This document shows positions 1 through 7,593 of a DNA stretch of 8,328 nt, piece after piece. Source of the DNA: Peptococcaceae bacterium (GTDB taxonomy: Bacteria > Bacillota > Peptococcia > Peptococcales > Peptococcaceae); the NCBI GenBank assembly GCA_017532485.1, contig JAFXJE010000145.1, positions 1-8,328 of the forward strand. The letters run 5' to 3'. Position numbers and translations under genes: made by a program. The notes under the pieces are model-generated. The model saw nothing but the letters and a program-made list of their open reading frames with translations, searched no databases and was not told where the DNA came from. Within the stretch, counting starts at the first letter, position 1, and each line of letters starts with the position of its first letter.

Positions 1-638
1 ACTGTCGCCGTAATCATCGCTGAAGCAACGCCATGACCTTTAACATCGCAAATTAAGATGCCTAAATGGTCTTCATCAATAAATAAAAAATCATAAAAGT
101 CTCCCCCGATGAAACTGCTGGGTTTATACAAAACATCTAGCGTTACACCCATAAGATTTGGCAATTTCTGTGGTAGAAAAGTTTTCTGTAATTCCGTAGC
201 CAGCAATAATTCTTTATGTAATTGCTGGTAACGTGCATCCAAGTCATTAGTAATCATTTTTAGACGCAATAAATTTTTTACACGAAGCAATAATTCATGT
301 TTATCTACTGGCTTAGTTAAAAATTCATCAGCGCCGGCTGCTAAACCTTTGAGCATACTTTCTTTGTCATGCAGTGCTGTAATCATTAAAACAGGAATTG
401 TTTGGTAGGCACGGTTGCTTTTCAGCATCCGACATATCTCATAACCATCTGTATCCGGCAACATAACATCTAATAAAATCAAATCCAACTTATTTTCCGC
501 AATACATTGATAAGCCTCTGCACCGTTAGTCGCTTTTAAAATTTTCAGTGGCAGCTCACTCAATTCAAGATACGCTTCTAAGATTTCTAAATTGACCTCA
601 TAATCGTCGACCAATAAGACTTTAATAAGTTCAGCCAT
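1..638 (-). CDS. Response regulator with PP2C/SpoIIE-type serine phosphatase output (3' end cut by window)
   Basis: The visible 212 codons encode an N-terminal receiver domain (about residues 4-125) and the start of a PP2C/RsbU-like phosphatase domain. The receiver has acidic residues D11 and D12, phosphoacceptor D57 in LLDVMLPD, T87 and K109 in TKP. After a helical linker comes ATELQKTFLP (about 147-156), typical of RsbU/SpoIIE phosphatases, then the metal-binding motifs GGDFYD (D180) and CDVKGHG (D198). The rest of the phosphatase lies beyond the left edge. Proteins of this build dephosphorylate an anti-sigma antagonist (STAS protein) when the receiver is phosphorylated; no partner gene is visible, so that role is inferred. 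The ATG start follows AAAGGGAGG at good spacing. The terminator of the upstream ispH–S1 gene ends about 12 bases before this ribosome binding site, leaving no room for an ordinary promoter. Confidence 0.93.
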   Translation of the reverse strand, partial: MAELIKVLLVDDYEVNLEILEAYLELSELPLKILKATNGAEAYQCIAENKLDLILLDVMLPDTDGYEICRMLKSNRAYQTIPVLMITALHDKESMLKGLAAGADEFLTKPVDKHELLLRVKNLLRLKMITNDLDARYQQLHKELLLATELQKTFLPQKLPNLMGVTLDVLYKPSSFIGGDFYDFLFIDEDHLGILICDVKGHGVASAMITAT

Positions 639-642
639 AACA

Positions 643-651
643 AACCTCCCT
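643..651 (-). promoter_or_regulatory. Ribosome binding site of the response-regulator gene
   Basis: On the minus strand AAAGGGAGG lies just before the ATG at 638. It fixes the start and sits directly behind the upstream terminator. Confidence 0.75.
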
Positions 652-662
652 TTATGTACGGT

Positions 663-694
663 TAAAAAAGGCTGGGACTTTTGTCCCAGCCTTT
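663..694 (-). terminator. Intrinsic terminator of the ispH–S1 operon
   Basis: A 12-bp perfect stem (667-678 with 683-694) closes a 4-base loop and is followed on the minus strand by a run of T (about 663-668, partly overlapping the stem base). It begins 11 bases after the stop codon of the ispH–S1 gene. Its core TGGGACTTTTGTCCCA recurs exactly in the terminator at 5851-5884. Confidence 0.92.
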
Positions 695-704
695 GAAATT
701 ACAA

Positions 705-2690
705 TTACATCATGTCAGCGATAGTGCTACCCATTTCTTCTTGAACAGTTGGAATTTCTTCTTCTGCTTCTGTTTCTTCAGCTTTTGGTGCAACTTCTTT
801 AACAGGTTTTTCTGTTAATTGTTTGATACTTAAGCTGATTTTTTTGTTTTCTACGTCTAATTCTAATACTTTAGCTGTAATTTCTTGGCCAACAGTTAAG
901 GCATCTTCTACTTTTTCTACACGGTCCCAAGAAATTTGAGAAATGTGTACTAAGCCATCAACAGCATCTTCTAATTCAACGAAAGCACCGAATGGTACTA
1001 AGCGAACAACTTTACCACTTACTTCATTACCCACAGCATATTTTTCAGCTGCTACAGCCCATGGGTTTACAGTTAATTGTTTTAAGCCTAAAGAAATTTT
1101 TTCTTTTTCGTTATCGATAGATAATACATAAACTTCGATTTCATCGCCAACTTTTACAACATCAGCAGGATTTTTTACACGACCCCAACCCATTTCGGAA
1201 ACATGTAATAAACCATCTACGCCGCCTAAGTCAACAAAAGCACCAAAGTTAGCTAAACGTCTTACGATACCTTTTCTTGTTTGACCTTCTTGGATGGAAT
1301 TCCATAATTCATCTTTTTTAGCTTTTTCTTCAACTTCCAAGATTTCTCTGCGAGATAAAACGATTTTTCTAGCTTCTGGTTCAAATTTGATAATTTTAAA
1401 TTTCAAGGTTTGACCAACAAATGTATTGATATCTTCAATATATTTGGTATCTAAACGAGAAGCAGGTACGAAACCACGAGTACCGATATCAACGATAACG
1501 CCGCCTTTTACAACATCTACAACTTTAGCTTCAATTACTTCTTCGTTTTTAAATACTTCTTCTAATTTGTCCATAACAGCAATTTGGTCTACTCTTCTCT
1601 TAGACAATAATACATTGCCATCGCTGTTTTCTTCTTTGATAACCATCACTTTGATTTCTTCGCCAACTTTAACCAGTTCTTCAGGGTTAATGTCTTTAGC
1701 AAAACTTAATTCTCTAACCGGAATAATCCCTTCGGATTTACCACCGATGTCCACTAACACCTCATCCTGTTTTATTTTGACAACAGTACCTGTAATGATT
1801 TCGTGTTTTTCAACTTCTCCTAACACTGTGTACTGCTCTAAAGCTTGCTCCATTGTTAATTCTTCCATTTTTAAAGTAACCTCCCTAATTATCCAGTCAG
1901 GAGTCGATGCCCCTGCTGTTATTCCTACTTTTTCAACACCTTTAAACCAATCAGCCTGAATATCAGCTACAGATTCAATGTGTTGAGTTCGGCAATCATT
2001 TTGCCGACATAAATCAGCCAACTTTTGCGTATTAGCACTATTTAAGCCGCCAATGACCAACATCAAGTCAACTTCTTTAGCTAAAGTCAACGCCGCGTTT
2101 TGTCTTTCTCTGGTTGCCGAACAAATAGTATTAAAGACAGCACAATCAACTTTTCGTTCTTGCAAATAAGTAACCACGCGTTCAAAACGCTCCAAGTTTT
2201 CTGTCGTCTGCGCTACCAAGCATACTTTTTGCTGTGCTAAATCTAAATGCGTTAACTCTTCTACACTTTGAAAAGCAATACCATTATCCCCTGCCCAGCC
2301 TAGAATACCTTGTACTTCCGGGTGATCTTTATTCCCCAAAATCAAAACTTGATATCCATTTTGGCTATGCTCATGGGCAATCTTTTGTACTTTGTTGACA
2401 AAAGGACAAGTACAATCATGTAATTCGACCCCTCTGCGTTCTGCTTCGGCATATACCGAAGGTGCAACACCATGAGTACGAACTAACACGATACTTTCCT
2501 GTATTTCCTCAAAACTGCCCCTTTCATAAATCCCAAGTTTTTCTAATCGTTTTACTTCCTGTGGATTATGAATAAGCGGTCCCAAAGTCACAATTGGCAC
2601 TTTGCGATCTTTTGCCAATTCCTCACCTTTTTGTATTGCCATTCTGACACCAAAACAGAATCCTGCATGGGGAGCGATTAAGATTTCCAC
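705..2690 (-). CDS. ispH: IspH–ribosomal protein S1 fusion (HMBPP reductase + four S1 domains)
   Basis: Residues 1 to about 280 are 4-hydroxy-3-methylbut-2-enyl diphosphate reductase, the last step of the MEP isoprenoid pathway, making IPP and DMAPP. The three cluster cysteines are C12 (GFCFGV), C95 (CTCPFV) and C190 (NTICSAT). Substrate motifs include H41, HPEVQG (H123, E125), LNSAN and GASTPD. Residues about 297-625 hold four S1 RNA-binding repeats; the last two are canonical (FGAFV…GLLHVSEM and FGAFV…GLVHISQI). An acidic tail follows. Such fusions are known in Clostridia and Negativicutes, where the S1 part may serve as ribosomal protein S1. The start is taken as GTG at 2690 because AAAGGAG sits 7-8 bases before it and the product then begins like other IspH proteins. 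The open frame runs on to TTG at 2744, but that stretch contains the ribosome binding site and a promoter-like TATAAT. Product: 661 aa. Confidence 0.95.
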   Translation of the reverse strand: MEILIAPHAGFCFGVRMAIQKGEELAKDRKVPIVTLGPLIHNPQEVKRLEKLGIYERGSFEEIQESIVLVRTHGVAPSVYAEAERRGVELHDCTCPFVNKVQKIAHEHSQNGYQVLILGNKDHPEVQGILGWAGDNGIAFQSVEELTHLDLAQQKVCLVAQTTENLERFERVVTYLQERKVDCAVFNTICSATRERQNAALTLAKEVDLMLVIGGLNSANTQKLADLCRQNDCRTQHIESVADIQADWFKGVEKVGITAGASTPDWIIREVTLKMEELTMEQALEQYTVLGEVEKHEIITGTVVKIKQDEVLVDIGGKSEGIIPVRELSFAKDINPEELVKVGEEIKVMVIKEENSDGNVLLSKRRVDQIAVMDKLEEVFKNEEVIEAKVVDVVKGGVIVDIGTRGFVPASRLDTKYIEDINTFVGQTLKFKIIKFEPEARKIVLSRREILEVEEKAKKDELWNSIQEGQTRKGIVRRLANFGAFVDLGGVDGLLHVSEMGWGRVKNPADVVKVGDEIEVYVLSIDNEKEKISLGLKQLTVNPWAVAAEKYAVGNEVSGKVVRLVPFGAFVELEDAVDGLVHISQISWDRVEKVEDALTVGQEITAKVLELDVENKKISLSIKQLTEKPVKEVAPKAEETEAEEEIPTVQEEMGSTIADMM

Positions 2691-2697
2691 TAAATCA

Positions 2698-2705
2698 GCT
2701 CCTTT
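2698..2705 (-). promoter_or_regulatory. Ribosome binding site that decides the ispH–S1 GTG start
   Basis: AAAGGAGC on the minus strand lies about 7 bases before GTG (2690-2688). The in-frame upstream TTG (2744) has no ribosome binding site, so translation from 2690 is preferred. Confidence 0.75.
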
Positions 2706-2723
2706 AAGTATCATTTCCTTTCT

Positions 2724-2752
2724 ATTATACCGAAATACCGACAAAAATTAAA
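2724..2752 (-). promoter_or_regulatory. Possible internal sigma-A promoter for the ispH–S1 gene
   Basis: A perfect -10 box TATAAT (2724-2729) on the minus strand has TTTAAT (2747-2752, three of six matches to TTGACA) 17 bases upstream. It lies in the 65-base gap after cmk. The -35 box is weak, so this is a candidate only. Confidence 0.4.
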
Positions 2753-2755
2753 TAC

Positions 2756-3424
2756 CTATTTTGTAATTATTGAAAAAAGTTTTTCGACTACTGTAGAAAA
2801 ATCAAGATTACTAGTATCAATCAGCATGGCATCTTCTGCTTGTCTTAAAGGAGAGACTTCTCTTTTTGAATCTTTTTCATCTCGCAAGGCAATTTCTTGG
2901 CGCAATTGCTCGTAATCTACTACTTCACCTTTAGCCTCTAACTCTGCCCCTCTTCTTTTTGCTCTTTCCTCTAAGGAAGCTGTTAAGAAGAATTTATACT
3001 GTGCTTCCGGCAAAACTGTGCTGCATATATCACGACCATCCATAATTACATTATGGTTGGCGGCAATTTTTTGCTGTTGACGTACCATTTCTTCACGCAC
3101 TTTCGTCAACATGGCAATCGCCGAAACATTGTTGGAAACTTCTGTAGTTCTAATTTCTTGGCTAATATCTTGCCCATTGCAGAATAACAGCCAATTACCT
3201 TCTCCATCTTCCGAAAACTGCAATTCTATTTCTGGCAAAATTTGCTCAATAGCTGCTGTATCTGCAAAAGAAATTTTTTTCTGCAGCACATACCAGGTAA
3301 CAGCGCGATACATTGCCCCTGTATCCAAATAAATATAATTTAAGCGTTTAGCTAATACTTTAGCTACAGAACTTTTTCCTGCACCTGCAGGTCCGTCGAT
3401 AGCAACTTGTATTGGTTTAGTCAA
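2756..3424 (-). CDS. cmk: Cytidylate kinase
   Basis: This 222-aa protein matches the usual length of bacterial (d)CMP kinase, which phosphorylates CMP and dCMP with ATP in the cytoplasm for nucleotide recycling. The P-loop GPAGAGKSS is at residues 11-19. LDTGAMYR (33-40) is the family hallmark. The substrate-binding MDGRDI (128-133) and the lid-region RDEKDSKREVSPL (181-193) are both present. A cysteine at position 134 stands where glycine (DGRDIG) is usual. The start is TTG, with a GAGGGTGA-type ribosome binding site 5-6 bases upstream; no ATG or GTG start is available in frame. It starts 16 bases after the HutP-family gene and is followed by ispH–S1, so it lies inside the operon. cmk next to rpsA-type genes is a common bacterial arrangement. 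Confidence 0.96.
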   Translation of the reverse strand: MTKPIQVAIDGPAGAGKSSVAKVLAKRLNYIYLDTGAMYRAVTWYVLQKKISFADTAAIEQILPEIELQFSEDGEGNWLLFCNGQDISQEIRTTEVSNNVSAIAMLTKVREEMVRQQQKIAANHNVIMDGRDICSTVLPEAQYKFFLTASLEERAKRRGAELEAKGEVVDYEQLRQEIALRDEKDSKREVSPLRQAEDAMLIDTSNLDFSTVVEKLFSIITK

Positions 3425-3440
3425 AACGTCACCCTCTTTA

Positions 3441-3854
3441 TTATGATATTGTCCGATGTGCCAAGCCTACAGCTACTTCATCAAAATGCAGCAGGCCTAC
3501 ACCTAAAAATATAGAAACACTTATATGGTCATTCCAACGTGCTATACCTAATTTACCACCGACATTCAAACCGATGGCTTTATTCATAATTTGAGCCAAA
3601 GCTTCTCTGGTTGCCCCAGCAATGGCACCTTCCTCAGAATGAGTATCGCTGATAATACCCTCCCGCTTGCCTGCTACAATTGCTCGTTCCACAATTTTAT
3701 TAATCGAAGTCAAATACTCGCCACCAAAATCAACTGCAGCTGCTTTGATACCTTTAGCTGCAAATTCTTTTTTAGCAAGATGCTCCTCTTCTCTTGTCTC
3801 GGTTAAAGCCATTTGCATAGAAACCCTGGCAATTTGTTTGCTTCCATAGGTCAT
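3441..3854 (-). CDS. HutP-family protein (RNA-binding antiterminator family), not next to hut genes
   Basis: The 137-aa product resembles HutP, known in Bacillus subtilis as a histidine- and Mg2+-dependent RNA-binding antiterminator of the hut operon. Supporting stretches are the N-terminal ARVSMQMALTE, the central GIISDTHSEEGAIAGATREAL and the C-terminal VSIFLGVGLLHFDEVAVGLAHR, with a glycine-rich LNVGGKLGIAR between. No histidine-utilisation genes are nearby; it lies between a flavoprotein gene and cmk. By my recalled alignment, the two metal-binding histidines of B. subtilis HutP (H73, H77) fall on glycines here, so the ligand or role may differ. The start is the ATG at 3854, preceded by AGAGGTGAT. 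An in-frame GTG at 3872 has no ribosome binding site and would include this one. The family call is firm; the function in this organism is unknown. Confidence 0.85.
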   Translation of the reverse strand: MTYGSKQIARVSMQMALTETREEEHLAKKEFAAKGIKAAAVDFGGEYLTSINKIVERAIVAGKREGIISDTHSEEGAIAGATREALAQIMNKAIGLNVGGKLGIARWNDHISVSIFLGVGLLHFDEVAVGLAHRTIS

Positions 3855-3888
3855 TATAATCACCTCTAACACTTGATTTTAACGGAGT

Positions 3889-5136
3889 TTAACCCATTAT
3901 GCAAGCCTGTCCTGCCAAATATCCTGTAGAAAGGGCAGCTTGTAAATTGAAACCACCTGTCACACCGTCAATATCTAATACTTCCCCAACAAAATATAAA
4001 CCCGGTACAATCTTGCTTTCCATAGTTTTTGGCGAAATTTCTTTTACTTGAACCCCACCAGCAGTTACAATAGCTTCTTCCAAAGGTCGGGTACCTGTTA
4101 CCGTTAAAGTCAAATTTTTTAAAGTTTGTACCATTTTTTGCCGTTCTGCCTTGGTTAATTGATACATCATTTTTTCTGCCTCTAAGCCTGTTAATTTCAG
4201 AAATACAGGTATTAATTTAGCAGGCAATAAAGCAGATAAGCTATTTTTCAACTGTTTTTTATGTTGTGCTTCTATTTCTCTTAATAATCGCGCATCTAGC
4301 TTTTCTTCACTTAAAGCTGGTTTTAAGTCAATCGTTGCCTTTAATGGTGTTTTTTCCTTCTGCCAGTAGTCGACAGCTTGACCACTTACGGTTAAAACAA
4401 TTGGACCAGAAATACCAAAATGGGTAAAAAGCATTTCGCCAAAATCTTCGGCAATAACTTTGCCCTCTTGATTAGTTAAAGTCAAAGTCACATTTTTCAA
4501 GCTTAAACCTTGCAGTTCTTTAACCCATACTTCAGCCACATTTAACGGAACTAACGCCGGTCTTAAGGCTACTATTTCGTGTCCGGCATTGCGCGCAAAT
4601 CCATAACCGTCACCTGTTGAACCTGTCCCTGGATATGATGCACCACCTGTTGCCACGATAACTCGTTCTGCTTCCAAAATTTCTCCATTGGCTAAAACTA
4701 CTTGATGCAAGCCTGTCATTTGACAACGCACATCAACTACTCTCGCCTTGGTTTTTATCTTTACACCTGCTGCACGCAGTTGTTTTTCCATAGCTTGTAC
4801 AATATCTTTGGAACGGTCTGATACAGGAAATACTCTATCGCCACGTTCTACTTTCAATGGTACACCATTACTTGTAAAAAATTCTTTAGTATCTTGATTA
4901 GAAAAGCGATTAAAGGCAGTATATAAAAATCTGCCGTTATGTGGAAAAGCTTCTATTAACTGTTGAATTTCCTTATCATTAGTAATATTGCAGCGACCTT
5001 TGCCAGCAATCAACATTTTTTTGCCCAAAATATCATTTTTTTCCAATAACAAAACTTTGGCGCCTAACTGACCCGCAGCAATTGCTGCCATCATGCCACC
5101 AGCACCACCACCGATAACAATTACATCTTGCTGCAT
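3889..5136 (-). CDS. BaiN/RdsA (HI0933)-family NAD(P)/FAD-dependent oxidoreductase
   Basis: This 415-aa protein is a cytoplasmic flavoprotein with an N-terminal FAD-binding Rossmann motif (GGGAGG, residues 9-14, with acidic E32 at the end of the second strand). The family signature GKGRCNITN is at about 45-53. Other family motifs are VIVATGGASYPGTGSTGDGYG, the FTHFGISGP stretch, VTAGGV and the C-terminal VGEVLDIDGVTGGFNLQAALSTGY (about 383-406, FAD-contacting). Members have been named aminoacetone oxidase-like, BaiN (bile-acid reductase in gut clostridia) and RdsA; the natural substrate of most is unknown, and nothing here identifies it. The ATG start follows AGAGGTGAT at good spacing. It is the first gene of the minus-strand operon; the HutP-family gene follows after 34 bases. 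I could not find a convincing promoter in the AT-rich upstream spacer. Confidence 0.92.
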   Translation of the reverse strand: MQQDVIVIGGGAGGMMAAIAAGQLGAKVLLLEKNDILGKKMLIAGKGRCNITNDKEIQQLIEAFPHNGRFLYTAFNRFSNQDTKEFFTSNGVPLKVERGDRVFPVSDRSKDIVQAMEKQLRAAGVKIKTKARVVDVRCQMTGLHQVVLANGEILEAERVIVATGGASYPGTGSTGDGYGFARNAGHEIVALRPALVPLNVAEVWVKELQGLSLKNVTLTLTNQEGKVIAEDFGEMLFTHFGISGPIVLTVSGQAVDYWQKEKTPLKATIDLKPALSEEKLDARLLREIEAQHKKQLKNSLSALLPAKLIPVFLKLTGLEAEKMMYQLTKAERQKMVQTLKNLTLTVTGTRPLEEAIVTAGGVQVKEISPKTMESKIVPGLYFVGEVLDIDGVTGGFNLQAALSTGYLAGQACIMG

Positions 5137-5199
5137 TTACATCACCTCTCTGTTCATATTTTTAATTAATTTAATTCCATAAATTTCGTCTTTTTTTTC

Positions 5200-5229
5200 G
5201 CATAAAACAATTAAGCTTATCGAATAATA
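5200..5229 (+). promoter_or_regulatory. Possible forespore (sigma-G-like) promoter of the lipoprotein gene
   Basis: GCATA (5200-5204), 18 bases, then AATAATA (5223-5229) matches the B. subtilis sigma-G pattern (G-A/C-ATR, 18 bases, CATNNTA) with one mismatch. It lies just upstream of the ribosome binding site of a YhcN/YlaJ-family gene, a family controlled by sporulation factors in Bacillus. The spacer is very AT-rich, so a chance match is possible. Confidence 0.3.
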
Positions 5230-5258
5230 AAGCTATCTAAATCAAAGGAGGTTAAATT

Positions 5259-5849
5259 ATGTATCGCCATAAAAAACGTCATTTTGTCCTGTTTTTTGTT
5301 CTCTGCACCCTTTGCGTAGTTGTTCTCGCAGGCTGTGGAAACAGAATGCAGGAAAATCAACCAAATCAAAACCAATCCGGTGATACTATGCTGCCGGAAA
5401 CAAACAACCAAGCACAAAATAGCCGCAGCATGGATAACATGACTAATGGCAACAATGGTACTAATGATACTAACAGTACCAGCAACACCAACAATATGTC
5501 CGGTCAAGAAAACAATCTTGACCAAAAAGGCAAGGAATTAGCCGAGGCTATCGTTCGCGAAGTTGCAGAGGTTAAAGATGCTCATGTCATCCTCATGGAA
5601 AGCTCAGCTTATGTAGCTCTGGATATTGAACGAACAGCCAACACCAGCGAGTCTGCCCAATTAAAAGAAAAAGTTTCTTCTTTAATTAAAGAAAAAGATG
5701 CCAAAATCACTACTGTCTATGTAACAGAAGATGCTGATACTTTTACTCGTTTCGGTGAAATTGCTATGGATATTGCCGATGGTAAACCAATCAGTGGTTT
5801 CATGGAGGAAATTGAAAATTTCTTCACTCGTATAACTCCAACTACTTAA
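5259..5849 (+). CDS. YhcN/YlaJ-family (sporulation-type) lipoprotein
   Basis: The 196-aa product starts with a basic, hydrophobic signal peptide ending in the lipobox LAGC (C26), so it should be lipid-anchored outside the cytoplasmic membrane. Residues 27-88 are a low-complexity linker rich in Asn, Gln and Thr. Residues about 89-190 form the YhcN/YlaJ-type domain: amphipathic GKELAEAIVREVAEVKDAHVILMESSAYVALDIE, then LKEKVSSLIKEKDAKITTVYVTED and a helical tail. In Bacillus, members are forespore or spore lipoproteins affecting germination or outgrowth. Here this suggests, but does not prove, a spore-forming ancestry. The ATG follows AAAGGAGG (5244-5251) at ideal spacing. The gene diverges from the flavoprotein gene and converges on rny, and ends two bases before the shared terminator. 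Confidence 0.85.
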   Translation: MYRHKKRHFVLFFVLCTLCVVVLAGCGNRMQENQPNQNQSGDTMLPETNNQAQNSRSMDNMTNGNNGTNDTNSTSNTNNMSGQENNLDQKGKELAEAIVREVAEVKDAHVILMESSAYVALDIERTANTSESAQLKEKVSSLIKEKDAKITTVYVTEDADTFTRFGEIAMDIADGKPISGFMEEIENFFTRITPTT

Positions 5850-5850
5850 A

Positions 5851-5884
5851 AAAAGAGCTTGGGACTTTTGTCCCAAGCTCTTTT
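5851..5884. terminator. Bidirectional intrinsic terminator between the lipoprotein gene and rny
   Basis: A perfect 15-bp stem (5851-5865 with 5870-5884) has a 4-base loop. A T run follows on both strands: TTTTCC on plus, and seven or more T on minus (about 5854-5848). It lies right after the lipoprotein stop codon and 45 bases after the rny stop codon, so it can serve both genes. The core TGGGACTTTTGTCCCA is identical to that at 673-688. Confidence 0.93.
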
Positions 5885-5928
5885 CCTTGCTAACTTCCTC
5901 ATTTTCGACTTAAAGACGAAAGTATTTT

Positions 5929-7458
5929 TTATTTTGCGTAATCTACAGAACGAGTTTCCCGAACAACTACTACTTTGATTTGACCAGGATATTCTAATTC
6001 TTTTTCAATGCGTTTTACGATATCTCTAGATAACTTAACTGCACCTGCATCATCAATTTTATCCGGTTTAACCATAATTCTGATTTCACGACCAGCTTGA
6101 ATTGCAAAGGATTTTTCTACACCGTCAAACTCATTGGCAATTTCTTCCAATTGAGCTAAGCGTTTCAAATAAGATTCCAAAGTCTCGCGTCTCGCACCAG
6201 GTCTAGCTGCAGAAATAGCATCAGCAGCAGCAACTAATACAGCTTCTACAGTGTGTGGCTCAACATCACCATGGTGAGCTTCAATAGCATTAATTACATC
6301 TTTAGACTCACGATAGCGTTTTGCTAAGTCTGCACCGATAGAAATGTGTGGACCTTCTACTTCATGGTCAACAGCTTTGCCGATATCATGCAATAAACCT
6401 GCACGTTTAGCCAACTGAACATCAACACCTAATTCAGAAGCCATCATACCAGCTAAATGTGCTACCTCAATAGAGTGATTTAAAACATTTTGACCATAAC
6501 TTGTCCGATATTTCAAGCGACCAAGCAATTTGATTAATTCAGGATGTAAGCCGTGTACACCTGTATCAAATGCAGCTTGTTCACCTTCTTCACGAATTTT
6601 CTGCTCAATTTCGCGTTGAGCTTTTTCCACCATTTCTTCAATACGAGCAGGATGAATACGCCCATCTACGATTAATTTTTCCAAAGCTACACGAGCAATA
6701 TCACGACGAATTGGGTCAAAGCCTGATAAAATAACAGCTTCCGGTGTATCATCAATAATCAAATCGATACCGGTCATTGTTTCCAAGGTGCGAATATTAC
6801 GACCTTCACGACCGATAATACGACCTTTCATTTCGTCATTTGGCAAAGCAACAACAGATACTGTTGTTTCTGCTACATGGTCAGCAGCACAACGCTGAAT
6901 AGCCAAAGAGATAATATCTCTAGCTTTCTTTTCAGCTTGTTCTTTAGCGGCACTTTCCATTTCTTTAATCATTACTGCTGTTTCGTGCTGAATTTCTTCC
7001 TCTACTTTATGCAGCAATTGCTCTCTTGCTTCTTCAGAAGTCAAGCCTGCTAAGCGTTCCAACTCCACTAATTGTTTATCATAGATAGCTTGAGTTTCTG
7101 TTTTAATTTTTTCAATCTGCAGTTCATTTTTTTGCAGACTTTCTTCTTTTTGTTCCAGCAATTCATATTTACGGTCCAAAGACTCTTCTTTTTGAACTAA
7201 ACGTCTTTCAGTACGTTGTAACTCAGCTCTTCTTTCTTTTACTTCCTGCTCAGCTTCAGTACGAACTTTGTGAGCTTCATCTTTAGCCTCTAAAATTGCT
7301 TCTTTGCGGATTGCATCAGTATTTCTGGTGGCTTCTTCCATAATTCTGGCAGCTTCTGCTTCGGCAGATTTAATTTTTGACTCGCCAACGCTTTTTCTAA
7401 CGATATAACCAACCGCTACACCAGCTACTAACGCAACAATTCCAATAATTACTTCCAC
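5929..7458 (-). CDS. rny: Ribonuclease Y
   Basis: The 509-aa protein is the membrane-anchored endoribonuclease that starts bulk mRNA decay in many Firmicutes. In order: an N-terminal transmembrane helix (about 2-20), a long charged coiled coil (about 26-190, rich in Glu, Lys, Arg and Gln), a KH RNA-binding domain with [12 protein letters not shown] (212-223), and an HD phosphohydrolase domain with [14 protein letters not shown] (327-340), the catalytic [12 protein letters not shown] (355-366) and the AHHGD region (about 394-398). Length and architecture fit the family (about 510-520 aa). The start is GTG at 7458, where the protein begins directly with its membrane helix; the ribosome binding site AAGGGGGA lies 6-7 bases upstream. 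The gene appears to stand alone. The only strong minus-strand promoter upstream is about 320 bases away, with an intrinsic terminator in between, so its expression may be conditional. Confidence 0.97.
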   Translation of the reverse strand: MEVIIGIVALVAGVAVGYIVRKSVGESKIKSAEAEAARIMEEATRNTDAIRKEAILEAKDEAHKVRTEAEQEVKERRAELQRTERRLVQKEESLDRKYELLEQKEESLQKNELQIEKIKTETQAIYDKQLVELERLAGLTSEEAREQLLHKVEEEIQHETAVMIKEMESAAKEQAEKKARDIISLAIQRCAADHVAETTVSVVALPNDEMKGRIIGREGRNIRTLETMTGIDLIIDDTPEAVILSGFDPIRRDIARVALEKLIVDGRIHPARIEEMVEKAQREIEQKIREEGEQAAFDTGVHGLHPELIKLLGRLKYRTSYGQNVLNHSIEVAHLAGMMASELGVDVQLAKRAGLLHDIGKAVDHEVEGPHISIGADLAKRYRESKDVINAIEAHHGDVEPHTVEAVLVAAADAISAARPGARRETLESYLKRLAQLEEIANEFDGVEKSFAIQAGREIRIMVKPDKIDDAGAVKLSRDIVKRIEKELEYPGQIKVVVVRETRSVDYAK

Positions 7459-7461
7459 TTG

Positions 7462-7495
7462 CTTTCCCCCTTCCTATCTGACCTTATGACAGATA
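7462..7495 (-). promoter_or_regulatory. rny ribosome binding site with an adjoining hairpin
   Basis: On the minus strand a 6-bp hairpin (TATCTG at 7490-7495, CAGATA at 7475-7480, 9-base loop) abuts the purine-rich binding site GGAAGGGGGAAAG (7474-7462). The GTG start follows 3 bases later. The hairpin could position or limit ribosome access; its effect is unknown. Confidence 0.45.
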
Positions 7496-7543
7496 AATTT
7501 AAACAAAATATTACTTCAAACATTTTAGGGAAATCATTGCAAC

Positions 7544-7571
7544 AAAAAAACAAACCGAAAACTTCGATTTG
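7544..7571 (-). terminator. Intrinsic terminator in the rny leader region
   Basis: On the minus strand CAAATCGAA (7571-7563) pairs with TTCGGTTTG (7559-7551) over 9 bp (one G·T) with a 3-base loop, directly followed by seven T (7550-7544). No minus-strand gene lies upstream for it to end, since the next gene is divergent. It must therefore end a leader transcript or a small RNA started at the 7776-7804 promoter. Confidence 0.7.
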
Positions 7572-7593
7572 TTGAAATTAGTCCTATTTTTAT

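Noticed and set aside
943..1131. Plus-strand open frame opposite S1 repeats 3-4
   Set aside because: Shadow of the conserved S1 coding sequence with no start signal.
1426..1959. Plus-strand open frame of 177 codons opposite the ispH–S1 gene
   Set aside because: It is antisense to well-conserved IspH and S1 motifs, has a low-complexity Ser/Thr-rich product and no ribosome binding site.
3111..3849. Three short plus-strand frames opposite cmk and the HutP-family gene
   Set aside because: They lie antisense to recognised genes and show no family resemblance or ribosome binding site.
3855..3872. Upstream GTG start (3872) for the HutP-family gene
   Set aside because: The extension would contain the AGAGGTGAT ribosome binding site of the ATG at 3854 and has none of its own.
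5137..5258. Promoter for the minus-strand flavoprotein operon
   Set aside because: The spacer is so AT-rich that many weak boxes fit; none combines an acceptable -35 and -10 at proper spacing.
5217..5525. Minus-strand frame of 102 codons opposite the lipoprotein gene
   Set aside because: It overlaps the signal peptide and the Asn-rich linker of a convincing lipoprotein; the apparent hydrophobic segments come from repetitive AAC/ACC codons read backwards.
5682..5876. Minus-strand frame of 64 codons running through the terminator
   Set aside because: It starts inside the terminator hairpin and is antisense to the YhcN-type domain.
5903..5923. Second hairpin (TTTCG/CGAAA) between rny and the bidirectional terminator
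   Set aside because: Only five base pairs and no T run at the right place; too weak to call beside the strong terminator.
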